DNA from: Shewanella japonica
GTDB taxonomy: Bacteria > Pseudomonadota > Gammaproteobacteria > Enterobacterales > Shewanellaceae
DNA: 64,000 bases
Direction of reading: 5' to 3'
Assembly (NCBI RefSeq): GCF_002075795.1
Contig: NZ_CP020472.1
Coordinates: forward strand, 4,334,501-4,398,500
Shown one piece after another: positions 1-8,481 of this stretch. A model generated the notes under the pieces. The model was not told the origin of the DNA, did not search any database, and saw nothing but the letters and a program-made list of their open reading frames with translations. The position numbers and the translations under genes are program-made. How positions within the stretch are numbered: the stretch's first letter is position 1; each line of letters begins with the position of its first letter.

Positions 1-784
1 TGAAGCGAACGCAAGTTACTATCAAGCTAAAAATGAGTTAGACCGCACCCAGATGGCGACCACAGACAATGCCATGTCTGATGTCAGCTTAGATCGTGCT
101 AAAACAGGGGTAGCAAGAGCCAAGGCTGCCGTCACTGTTGTCGAGCAAAATCTAAAACAAGCTAAAGATGCCCTTAACTACACCGAACTTGTCGCGCCAT
201 TTAGCGGCATTGTAGGTCAACGCTCATACGATAATTTTGAACAAGTTTCACCAGGGCTTGCCTTTGTAACCTTGCATCAACCAGAAAAATTACAAGCCAT
301 TATCGATATTCCAGAAACGATGTTACCTGCGTTTTCTCAAGGCCAAGCTGCCAGTGTATTCACTAATGAAACCAATGGTGCTGCAAGTAATGGCAGCAAG
401 GCGCTTAACGGCACAGTGATCGAAATAGCCAGTATCCCAGATAGCATTAAACGCACCTTCTCGGCGACCATTGCACTTAACGAAAAGCAAGATCATCTCT
501 ATCCAGGCAAAGTGGTCAATGTACGTATTGCAGATCAAACCCTCGACAACAACAGCATTTGTTTACCAGCAAGTGCGTTAGTCAGTCGTCAAAACATCAC
601 TCAAGTGACCAAGATTGTTGATAGTAAAGCGGAGCGTGTTGATGTGAACGTCATTAAACAAGGTCGCAACCATATCTGTGTTCTGGGTGATATCAAGATT
701 AATGACACAGTCATTGTGGCAGGAAGCGCCTTTATTCATGACGGGAAAGTCGTTGAGAATATCATTTCTGTGAGAGGTTCATGA
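1..784 (+). CDS. RND efflux periplasmic adaptor subunit (HlyD/MFP family), 5' end cut by window
   Basis: This is the C-terminal part of a membrane-fusion protein that links an inner-membrane RND pump to an outer-membrane channel in the periplasm. The frame is open to the left edge (first whole codon at base 2), so the start lies outside the window; the ATG at 53 is internal. A coiled-coil hairpin rich in Ala, Lys and Gln comes first, followed by the lipoyl-like motif LVAPFSGIVGQR typical of the family and then beta-barrel and membrane-proximal domains. The stop overlaps the start of the pump gene (ATGA), so the two are translationally coupled. The family call is firm; the substrate is unknown. 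Confidence 0.9.
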   Translation, partial: EANASYYQAKNELDRTQMATTDNAMSDVSLDRAKTGVARAKAAVTVVEQNLKQAKDALNYTELVAPFSGIVGQRSYDNFEQVSPGLAFVTLHQPEKLQAIIDIPETMLPAFSQGQAASVFTNETNGAASNGSKALNGTVIEIASIPDSIKRTFSATIALNEKQDHLYPGKVVNVRIADQTLDNNSICLPASALVSRQNITQVTKIVDSKAERVDVNVIKQGRNHICVLGDIKINDTVIVAGSAFIHDGKVVENIISVRGS

Positions 785-3700
785 TGAATTTAGCTGAATT
801 TGCCATCAAGCAGCGAGTGTTCGTGTGCTTCTTTACCGTGCTATGCATCATTGCAGGTATCTACTCTTATTTTGACTTAGGTAAACTTGAAGACCCATCA
901 TTTACCGTTAAAACGGCTGTTGTGGTGACGCTCTATCCAGGTGCTTCTGCATCGGAAGTTGAAAACTTAGTAACAGACAAAATAGAAACCAAGCTACAAG
1001 AAATGAGTTCATTAGACACGCTGCGCTCATTATCTCGTCCTGGTATGTCGATGATTTTTGTCGATCTACATTCGACCGTATCATCAGAAAAACTGCCACA
1101 AGAGTGGGATTTACTGCGCCGTAAAGTCAATGACGTAAAACTCAGTTTGCCGCTCGAAGCCCAAATCAATATCGTCCAAGACGAGTTTTCTGAAGTGTAC
1201 GGAATGCTCTTTGCCATTCACAGTAACGATGCCAGTTTGCAGCAACTTAAAGATTACTCAAAAGAGTTGCAGCGCCGCCTAAAAGAAGTCGATGGCATTA
1301 AGAAAATTGAACTGCACGGCGTTAGAGATCGTGTCGTCAATGTTGATATCAGTGATGAACGTATTGCTGAGTCAGGATTGTCGGCCGCCCAAGTGTACAA
1401 TCAACTGGTTAGCCAAAACCTGCCTATCGATGCTGGTAATTTCGATATGGGTATTGAACAAGTACGTGTTGAGCAAACGGGCAGCTTTACCAGCATTGAA
1501 GATATCAAAAACCTCACTATTAAGTCGGGCGTTGGCCCTATTTCAAGTGGGTTAATTCGTTTAGGTGATATCGCCGATATTTACTATGACTACCAAACAC
1601 CTTCACTAACAGAAAGCCGTTTTAATGGTGAACAAGCCATCACATTAGCGGTCAGCCCAGTTAACGGGATTAATGTCGTGTCGCTGGGCGACACCCTCAA
1701 AGACGTGATCAGTCAGTACCAATCTGAACTGCCATTAGGTGTGGATATTAGCACTATTGCTTTTCAGCCTGATGAAGTACATAAGTCGATAACAGGTTTT
1801 ATTAACAACTTACTTGAAAGTATCGCCATTGTGGTGGTGATCCTAATGATATTCATGGGTTGGCGCAGTGCATCTATTGTCGGTGCAAGCTTATTAATGA
1901 CCATCCTGTTCACTCTGATTTATATGAACCTGACTTCAGTTGACTTACAGCGAGTATCAGTGGGTTCATTTATTCTTGCACTAGGTATGTTGGTTGATAA
2001 TGCCATTGTGATTACTGATATGTTCGTCAGTAAACTCAAAGCAGGTAAAGCACGTTTTGAAGCCGCTAAAGCATGTATTGGCGAAACTGCATTACCACTG
2101 CTTGCTGCGACCGTCATTGCCATTATGGGGGCAACACCTGTCATTTTCTCAACGACTGATGCCGCTGAATTTGCCGTATCTGTGGTGCAAATCCTTGCCA
2201 GCTCACTATTGCTGTCTTGGGTTGTGGCAATGACAATTACCCCGCTGATGTGCTGGGCATTCATTAAAGCGCCAGAACATGACAGCGAAAAAGCACCGAG
2301 CGCCGCTGCCACTAAATTTAAAGCAGCCATTACATGGACTGTCGCCAACCCTAAATACACTATCGCCATTATTATTCCGTCGCTTATCGTGACATTACTG
2401 GCGACGCCAATGGTGAAAGTCAACTTTATTCCGACCTCAGACAGAGCCATGGTGTTTGTGGATTACTGGTTACCTAACGGCAGCCGTATTCAAGATGTCT
2501 CACAAGACATGACGCAAATTGAGCAATGGCTATTAGCTCGCCCTGAAGTAGAAAGTATCTCTACTTCTATCGGCGCCAGTGCACCACGCTTTTCGGTTAC
2601 GGTAGAGCCAGAACCATTAGATGGCAGTTATGGCCAAATCTTAATTAATACCCATAGCTTTGAGGACATTGAAACATTAGTGGCTGATGGCGATGTATGG
2701 TTATCAAAAACCTTCCCGCAAGCACAACCACGTTTTCGGGATTTAAAACTGGCCACATCAGATAAATTTAGTATCGAAGCACGTTTTTCAGGTAAAGACC
2801 CTCTCGTGCTAAAACAGCTGTCAGATCAAGCGCAAGTGATTTTAGAGCAGCACCCTCATACTCGTTATGTACGTGATGATTGGCGTCAAGAAAGCAAAGT
2901 GATTCACCCGATTATTAATCAAGAGCAAGCCCGTCTTGCTGGTATTAATCGTGCCGACATTGCCTTAGCGATAAAACGCGCCAGCGACGGGATTACTTTA
3001 GGCCAAATACGTGAGCACGACACCTTAGTGCCAATTGTATTGCAGTCATCAAATGCCAGCTTAGACGATCTTGGCGATATCCCTGTTCGATCTATTGTCG
3101 GCTTGCATAGTGTGCCTCTTTCCCATGTGGTTGATGGTTTTGAAATGCGCGGTGAGCAAAGCATGATTTGGCGCCGTGATCGTGTGCCAACCATTACCGT
3201 ACAAGCCGGAGTATTAGGCGACACAATTGGTAATGTGCGTAATGAAATCGCCGCTGAGATTGAAGCGATTGAATTACCACCGGGTTACAAAATGGAATGG
3301 GGCGGAGAATACTCTGAAGAGCGTGAAGCCATTGACGACATAATGACTCAAACACCTAAGTCATTCTTAATCATGGTCATTATCTTGGTGCTGTTATTTA
3401 ACGCCTTTAAACAGCCGTCCATCATTTTGATCACCTTACCTCTGGCCTTTATTGGCGTGTGTTGGAGCTTAATTTTATTCGACAAACCATTTGGTTTTAT
3501 GGCGCTAGTCGGGGCAATCGCTTTATCTGGAATGATCATTAAAAACGGCATTGTGCTAATGGATCAAATTGAGCTTGAACGTAAAAATGGCGCTGAATTA
3601 GACGATGCCATTATTCACTCAACCCTCAATAGAACCATGGCGATTTCGATGGGCGCCCTGACGACAGCATTAGGTATGGTACCGCTATTGTCTGACTTAT

Positions 3701-3837
3701 TATTCGATCAAATGGCTGCAACCATTATTGGTGGCCTTGCGGTCGCAACTGTACTGTCATTATTCATTATGCCAGCACTGTATAAATTGTTTTTTAAACG
3801 CCAAGCACAACAGGAGTTAACTCATGAAAATGCGTAA
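781..3837 (+). CDS. RND efflux transporter permease (AcrB/HAE1-like)
   Basis: A 1018-residue inner-membrane proton-driven efflux pump, the usual length for AcrB-type proteins. The first transmembrane helix is at about residues 10-30, a large periplasmic loop follows, then the TM2-TM6 block from about 340, a second periplasmic loop, and the TM8-TM12 block from about 860. The TM4 proton-relay motif reads GMLVDNAIVI, so the second Asp of the AcrB pair is Asn, which is common in this subfamily. The TM10 lysine is present in GMIIKNGIVLMDQ. It overlaps the adaptor gene by 4 bp and is followed by an outer-membrane factor, forming a three-gene tripartite operon. The exported compound cannot be read from sequence. 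Confidence 0.95.
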   Translation: MMNLAEFAIKQRVFVCFFTVLCIIAGIYSYFDLGKLEDPSFTVKTAVVVTLYPGASASEVENLVTDKIETKLQEMSSLDTLRSLSRPGMSMIFVDLHSTVSSEKLPQEWDLLRRKVNDVKLSLPLEAQINIVQDEFSEVYGMLFAIHSNDASLQQLKDYSKELQRRLKEVDGIKKIELHGVRDRVVNVDISDERIAESGLSAAQVYNQLVSQNLPIDAGNFDMGIEQVRVEQTGSFTSIEDIKNLTIKSGVGPISSGLIRLGDIADIYYDYQTPSLTESRFNGEQAITLAVSPVNGINVVSLGDTLKDVISQYQSELPLGVDISTIAFQPDEVHKSITGFINNLLESIAIVVVILMIFMGWRSASIVGASLLMTILFTLIYMNLTSVDLQRVSVGSFILALGMLVDNAIVITDMFVSKLKAGKARFEAAKACIGETALPLLAATVIAIMGATPVIFSTTDAAEFAVSVVQILASSLLLSWVVAMTITPLMCWAFIKAPEHDSEKAPSAAATKFKAAITWTVANPKYTIAIIIPSLIVTLLATPMVKVNFIPTSDRAMVFVDYWLPNGSRIQDVSQDMTQIEQWLLARPEVESISTSIGASAPRFSVTVEPEPLDGSYGQILINTHSFEDIETLVADGDVWLSKTFPQAQPRFRDLKLATSDKFSIEARFSGKDPLVLKQLSDQAQVILEQHPHTRYVRDDWRQESKVIHPIINQEQARLAGINRADIALAIKRASDGITLGQIREHDTLVPIVLQSSNASLDDLGDIPVRSIVGLHSVPLSHVVDGFEMRGEQSMIWRRDRVPTITVQAGVLGDTIGNVRNEIAAEIEAIELPPGYKMEWGGEYSEEREAIDDIMTQTPKSFLIMVIILVLLFNAFKQPSIILITLPLAFIGVCWSLILFDKPFGFMALVGAIALSGMIIKNGIVLMDQIELERKNGAELDDAIIHSTLNRTMAISMGALTTALGMVPLLSDLLFDQMAATIIGGLAVATVLSLFIMPALYKLFFKRQAQQELTHENA

Positions 3838-5296
3838 TATCTCATTAGTCATCGCCCTTTTACTTGGCGGTTGTAGCATGACACCAGACTACCAAGCCCC
3901 TGAAACTGTCGGGCTAGATCACGTCTACTTACATGCAGACAATACCCAGCAAATTGAAACCGATATGTGGTGGAAGAATTTCAGCGATCCACAACTCGAT
4001 CGTTTAGTTGAAGAAGTGCAGCAGCAAAACATCAGTATTCAAATTGCTGCAGAGCGAATAACCGCAGCGCAGTCTTATGAATCAATGGTGTCATCGCTAA
4101 AAATTCCGACCGTTAATTTAGGGGCGGGAGCTGTGGATTACCGCTTATCAGAAAACGACTCATTATCGGGCCCTGCTATAGGCGCCCAGATGATTGACAA
4201 AGATCATTAAGCCCTGATGGTTGGCGCAAATGTCAGTTGGGAAATTGACTTATTTGGTCGTTTAGATGCATTAAGTGATGCCGCCAATATTCGTGTTCAA
4301 CAAGCAGAAATTTTGTCTCAAGGCGTTAATACACTGATTACCGCCGATGTGGTACACAACTACCTGCAATATCGTGGGGCACAAGCCCGTCTAGCCATTG
4401 CTCAACGTAATATTCATGAGCAACAACAGACCTTAGAAATGGTACAAACCTTAGTCAATAGCGGCTTTGGTTCAGAACTAGACTTAGCCAGTGCTCGTGC
4501 AGCACTCGCTACAGTCTCAGCTAGCCAAACCCTATTTGAAACGGCTGAGAAAGTGCATTTATATCGCCTTGCAACGCTATTAGGCCAACACCCGAGTGAC
4601 ATCATCAATCGTTTTGACGCTGCACCACTGCCAACGGTCACAGGCCAAATCCCGACAGGAATGCCATCAGATATCCTTAAACGACGCACTGATATTGCAT
4701 TAGCAGAGCGAGAAATGGCGGCCATTAATGCTGAACTCGGTGCCAGTATCGCCAATCAATATCCGCAGTTTTATCTGACTGCAAGCCCTGCTGTGATTGC
4801 TGATAGCGCAGATGATTTATTCAGCTCAAACTCTGTTGGATGGGCTGCTGGATTAGGGGCAAAGTGGACAGTGTTTGATGGCGGACGCAGCAGCGCAATG
4901 GTCGATATGCAACAAACTCGTTTTAAGCAAGCCAGTTTGCGTTACGAACAGGCAGTCAATGCGGCATTTAATGAAGTTGAAACCACATTAATGAGCTACG
5001 GCAATAGTTTACGCTTTTATCAACAATTAGAGACTGCAGCCCAGCAAACCCAAACAGCTGTGGCAAAAGCCAATAGTTTATACAAAGCGGGCTTAATTGA
5101 TTACATCCAAGTGTTGGATGCACAAAGACAAGATAACACCATGCAAGATGCACTTGTCACAGCGCAGCTGAACATTGCGTCAAATGTCATTTTGGTCAAC
5201 AAAGCCTTAGGCGGAGACTGGAAAGTGAAGCCATCAACTGATGACAACACCCAAAAAGACACCGCAACAGGCAAGCAATCAATCCTGACCGATTGA
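3824..5296 (+). pseudogene. RND outer-membrane factor lipoprotein (NodT/TolC family), interrupted by an in-frame TAA
   Basis: This should be the outer-membrane channel of the tripartite pump. The N-terminus has a lipoprotein signal with lipobox LLGGC (residues 14-18) followed by the typical MTPDYQAP start of NodT proteins. The reading frame is broken by a TAA at 4208-4210, then continues in the same frame through VSWEIDLFGR and the long OEP repeats to 5296. Without the stop the protein would be about 490 residues, normal for the family. The simplest reading is CAA (Gln) to TAA. An ATG at 4217 could restart translation but would give a product with no signal peptide. The gene overlaps the pump gene by 14 bp. 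It may be a true nonsense mutation, a sequencing error, or a read-through site. Confidence 0.8.
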
Positions 5297-5311
5297 TCAC
5301 AACCCCTAAGC

Positions 5312-5353
5312 CTCACAGACCACTGTTTCCCCCATTTTTCGGTGGTTTGTGAG
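5312..5353 (+). terminator. Stem-loop after the RND operon, possible terminator
   Basis: A 12-bp inverted repeat (5312-5323 with 5342-5353, one G-T pair) lies just after the last RND gene. No clear T-run follows, so termination is uncertain; it may instead mark processing or be part of the leader of the patatin gene. Confidence 0.35.
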
Positions 5354-5404
5354 CACCCAAATCTTTTCAACCCTAATTCAATCATTCCAATTTAAAGGTT
5401 TCTG

Positions 5405-7723
5405 ATGCGTCAATTCCTATTGCCCTTGTTTAACGTCAACCTAGCGAAAACCTGCCTAGCTTGGCTAGCGGCAAGCTGTATTTGCATCAGTCACGCGGTG
5501 GGCGCAAACTCATTAAACCCAGTAAACACTCACCCAGATGCTCAACCTGAGCCATCACCTAGACCCACCGTCGGTTTAGTACTCAGTGGTGGCGGAGCAA
5601 AAGGGTCAGCCCATGTGGGCGTAATACGGTATTTAGAGCAACAACAAATTGAAGTCGACTATATTGTCGGCACCAGTATTGGCGCTTATGTTGGCGGCTT
5701 ATACGCATTAGGCTTTAGTGCAAACGACATCGAAACCATCATGCTCGGCTTAGCGTGGGAAAGTGGTTTTAACGATAATGTGCCAAGACAATCATTACGC
5801 TACCGTGATAAACAAGATGTCGACCGCTACAACATGCCATTTGAATTAGGCCTACTTGATGGCCAATTACTGCTCCCCAAAGGCCTACTTAGGGGCCAAA
5901 CCATGGGCAACCTTTACCTGGATTCATTTGGCGCTATCGAAAACCAAGCCAGCTTTAATGATCTCGCAACGCCTTTTAGCGCGATAGCAACCGATATCTC
6001 CACTGGTGAAGCTGTGGTGCTAAACCAAGGTAATTTACTTAAAGCAATGCAAGCTTCCGCCACGGTACCCGGCATATTACAACCCACCGTGATTGATGGA
6101 AAATCCTTAGTTGATGGTGGCATTGTAAGTAATTTACCCGTTGAAACCGCTAAAAATATGGGGGCAGATATTGTTATTGCCATCGATATTGGTGCGGATT
6201 TATCAGCCCAAGAACAGCTCAACAGCGCTATTGCTATCGTCGGCCAATTAAGCACCTTGATGACACGCGCCAATGCCGTAGCACAAATTGCAACACTGAA
6301 TAAGGCTGATATTTTGATCCGCCCAGATATCAGTAACTTTGACACCACCGACTTTAGCGCTTTAGCCAGTGGATTTGAACTTGGACAACAAGCGGCCTTA
6401 ATGCATAAACAGCAACTGCAACCATTGGCCTCTGATGCTGACAGTTTTAGCCAATATCTCTATAAACGAGCGAATTTTAAGCAAGACATTCTTGCTTTTC
6501 AACAAGCGCCTATTGAGCAAATTCGTTTTAATAATCAGTCATCAACTTCAACTGCACTGATTAAACAAAAACTCGATATTGATAACGGCGATCAAGTGAA
6601 TTCAGATGCACTAATCGAAGCCGTTGATCGGGTTTATGCCATCAATGACTTTGAAAAAGTCACACTCGAATTTGAGCAAGAAAATGATCAAAAAGTGCTG
6701 GTAGTTAACACAGAAGAAAAGAGCTGGGGTCCTAACTTTTTCGATATTGGCTTTAGCTGGCAAGAAGACTTTGAGAATACCTCAAATGTCGCGTTGGATT
6801 TGGCTTATCAAATTAATCATATTGCAGATACTGATGCCCAAGTTCGCTTTGAGCTGACCACAGGCAAAGATAAATTATTGGCAACCGAGCTGTATTTACC
6901 CTTGGACGAGCTTGAACAGTTTTATGTAAAAGGCCGTTATCAATATCAACAGCAACAACAAACCTATTATGAGCAAGGGCTCTTGTTACTGAAAACCACC
7001 CATAATGCCCATCATATATCCGCAGCTTTAGGTTACTCACCAATAGATAATATGGTGATTGAGCTTGGATTATATGGCGAATCGGGCGATATGGAGGGCC
7101 CGCAATATCCGCAACTAAATTTTGATTATGATGCTCATGGAGGCGGCATTCATGTGGGTTACGACAGCTTAGATAGTTATAGCTTTCCATCTAAAGGCAT
7201 GCTGATTGAGGCCAATGTCATTTGGCATAAAGACAAGTTAAGCATGGACGAAAACAGCATGTTAACGTCAAGTTCTAGCACTGACTCAGCCACTGAGTAT
7301 CAATTCAGATTTAAAAAGGCCAGCAGTTATCAGCACCACACCTTGATTGCCAAAGTCGATTTAGCAGGCGTTGATACTGAGGAATTTAGCCTGTTACATA
7401 CACAAAATCTGGGGGGCTTTTTGAATTTATCTGGTGAGTCGAATGATGCCCTTGTTGGCAGCCAATTAGCTTACGGTGCGCTTATTTACCAGCGCCGCTC
7501 AGATTGGCAAATACTCAATAAAAATGTCCCTGTTTATATGGGATTATCAGTTGAAGCGGGCAATGTTTGGCATTTAAAGTCTGAGCGCGATATGAATGAC
7601 TTAATCTACGCCGCGAGTGTATTTGTGGGCACTGAAACAGACTTTGGCCCTGCTGTATTTGGTTTCGGAGTTAATGACTTACACCACCAATCTTTTTACT
7701 TAACCTTAGGTAAACACTTCTAA
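5405..7723 (+). CDS. Patatin-like phospholipase with outer-membrane barrel (PlpD-like, type Vd secretion)
   Basis: A 772-residue secreted lipid acyl hydrolase that probably exports its own catalytic domain. A signal peptide covers about residues 1-34. The patatin domain (about 55-260) has the oxyanion loop GGGAKG at 62-67, the nucleophile Ser91 in GTSIG, and the catalytic Asp in DGG near residue 237. A POTRA-like segment follows (about 365-430), and a BamA/D15-like 16-strand barrel fills the C-terminus and ends in Phe (LTLGKHF). This order matches PlpD of Pseudomonas. The start has a good AAAGG site. It is probably its own transcription unit, closed by a strong terminator at 7750-7783. Confidence 0.92.
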   Translation: MRQFLLPLFNVNLAKTCLAWLAASCICISHAVGANSLNPVNTHPDAQPEPSPRPTVGLVLSGGGAKGSAHVGVIRYLEQQQIEVDYIVGTSIGAYVGGLYALGFSANDIETIMLGLAWESGFNDNVPRQSLRYRDKQDVDRYNMPFELGLLDGQLLLPKGLLRGQTMGNLYLDSFGAIENQASFNDLATPFSAIATDISTGEAVVLNQGNLLKAMQASATVPGILQPTVIDGKSLVDGGIVSNLPVETAKNMGADIVIAIDIGADLSAQEQLNSAIAIVGQLSTLMTRANAVAQIATLNKADILIRPDISNFDTTDFSALASGFELGQQAALMHKQQLQPLASDADSFSQYLYKRANFKQDILAFQQAPIEQIRFNNQSSTSTALIKQKLDIDNGDQVNSDALIEAVDRVYAINDFEKVTLEFEQENDQKVLVVNTEEKSWGPNFFDIGFSWQEDFENTSNVALDLAYQINHIADTDAQVRFELTTGKDKLLATELYLPLDELEQFYVKGRYQYQQQQQTYYEQGLLLLKTTHNAHHISAALGYSPIDNMVIELGLYGESGDMEGPQYPQLNFDYDAHGGGIHVGYDSLDSYSFPSKGMLIEANVIWHKDKLSMDENSMLTSSSSTDSATEYQFRFKKASSYQHHTLIAKVDLAGVDTEEFSLLHTQNLGGFLNLSGESNDALVGSQLAYGALIYQRRSDWQILNKNVPVYMGLSVEAGNVWHLKSERDMNDLIYAASVFVGTETDFGPAVFGFGVNDLHHQSFYLTLGKHF

Positions 7724-7749
7724 CACTGCGTAAAATCGTAATGACCATT

Positions 7750-7783
7750 GCCAAAAAAGCCCGCAATAAAGGGGCTTTTTTGG
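7750..7783. terminator. Bidirectional intrinsic terminator
   Basis: A perfect 13-bp stem, 7750-7762 with 7771-7783, carries A-runs and T-runs on the two arms, so it can serve both the patatin gene and the convergent minus-strand lipoprotein gene. Confidence 0.85.
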
Positions 7784-7803
7784 CTTTATTAATATTCATC
7801 AAT

Positions 7804-8410
7804 TTATATGGCACCAATAGTCAAGGTTTGCTCCTCTGCCTCCATATCATATGACCACATTTGATAAATAGGATCTGAACCATCGTAAAACCACACCACT
7901 GCCACTAAGTTTTGCTGATGGTTTGCCACTAATAGCGCTTCATTTAAGCTACCTTCATCTAATGCGCCACGTAATAAGCATGACTCAAAGTTAACCGTCA
8001 CTTGGGCACCATTTTGCTCATATTGGTCACATAACGAAAAATAACCTCGCTGCGTAGACTCAAGCGCCACATCAATATCCAGATTAAAAGCCGCTTGTAA
8101 GTCAAAATCAGCATCAACAATCAGATCATCAATTGACGTTGCAGGTATCGTTGGCTCCTCAGGCGTTTCAGGATCCGTTGGTGTTTCTGGCGTCGTTGGC
8201 GTCGTCGGTGTTGTTGGTGTCGTCGGCGTCGTCGTTGTGGTTGTCGCTGGTGTTGCAGCCACTGGCGCTGGAGAGCTGTCATCTCCGCCCCCCCCCGCCA
8301 CCACAGGCAGTCAGTAATGTGAGTAACATTGTCGCCGCTACCGTTACACCTTTATTCGACGTGATTAACATTGCATTTTTAGCCGTAGTTGTTTGAGTTA
8401 ATGTGTTCAT
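7804..8410 (-). pseudogene. Small Thr/Pro-rich lipoprotein, frameshifted at a 9-G tract
   Basis: A hypothetical surface or periplasmic lipoprotein read in two frames. The 5' part starts at ATG 8410 with a good AAGGTGA site and encodes a signal peptide ending in lipobox LTAC, then a Gly run. The 3' part (7804 to about 8290) begins after the Gly run with GDDSSPAP, continues through a Thr-Pro repeat linker and ends in a folded domain of about 100 residues with two Cys. The frame changes inside a run of nine G (8288-8296 as C on the plus strand). Eight G would give one continuous protein of about 201 residues reading LTACGGGGGGDDSS. It lies 72 bp downstream of the LruC gene and is probably in its operon. 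No function is recognised. Confidence 0.7.
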
Positions 8411-8481
8411 AATATTCACCTTAAAATTCCGTTTATGACTTAAGTTAATTGGGTTTGCAGTTATGCGATTCATCGTGACTT

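Noticed and set aside
1920..2450. Long minus-strand ORF inside the RND pump gene
   Set aside because: Shadow frame of a well-conserved pump; no ribosome site and no recognisable motif.
8133..8396. Plus-strand ORF opposite the Thr-Pro linker of the lipoprotein
   Set aside because: Its Val/Leu/Ser repeats are the antisense of the Thr-Pro codons; the minus strand has a signal peptide, lipobox and ribosome site.
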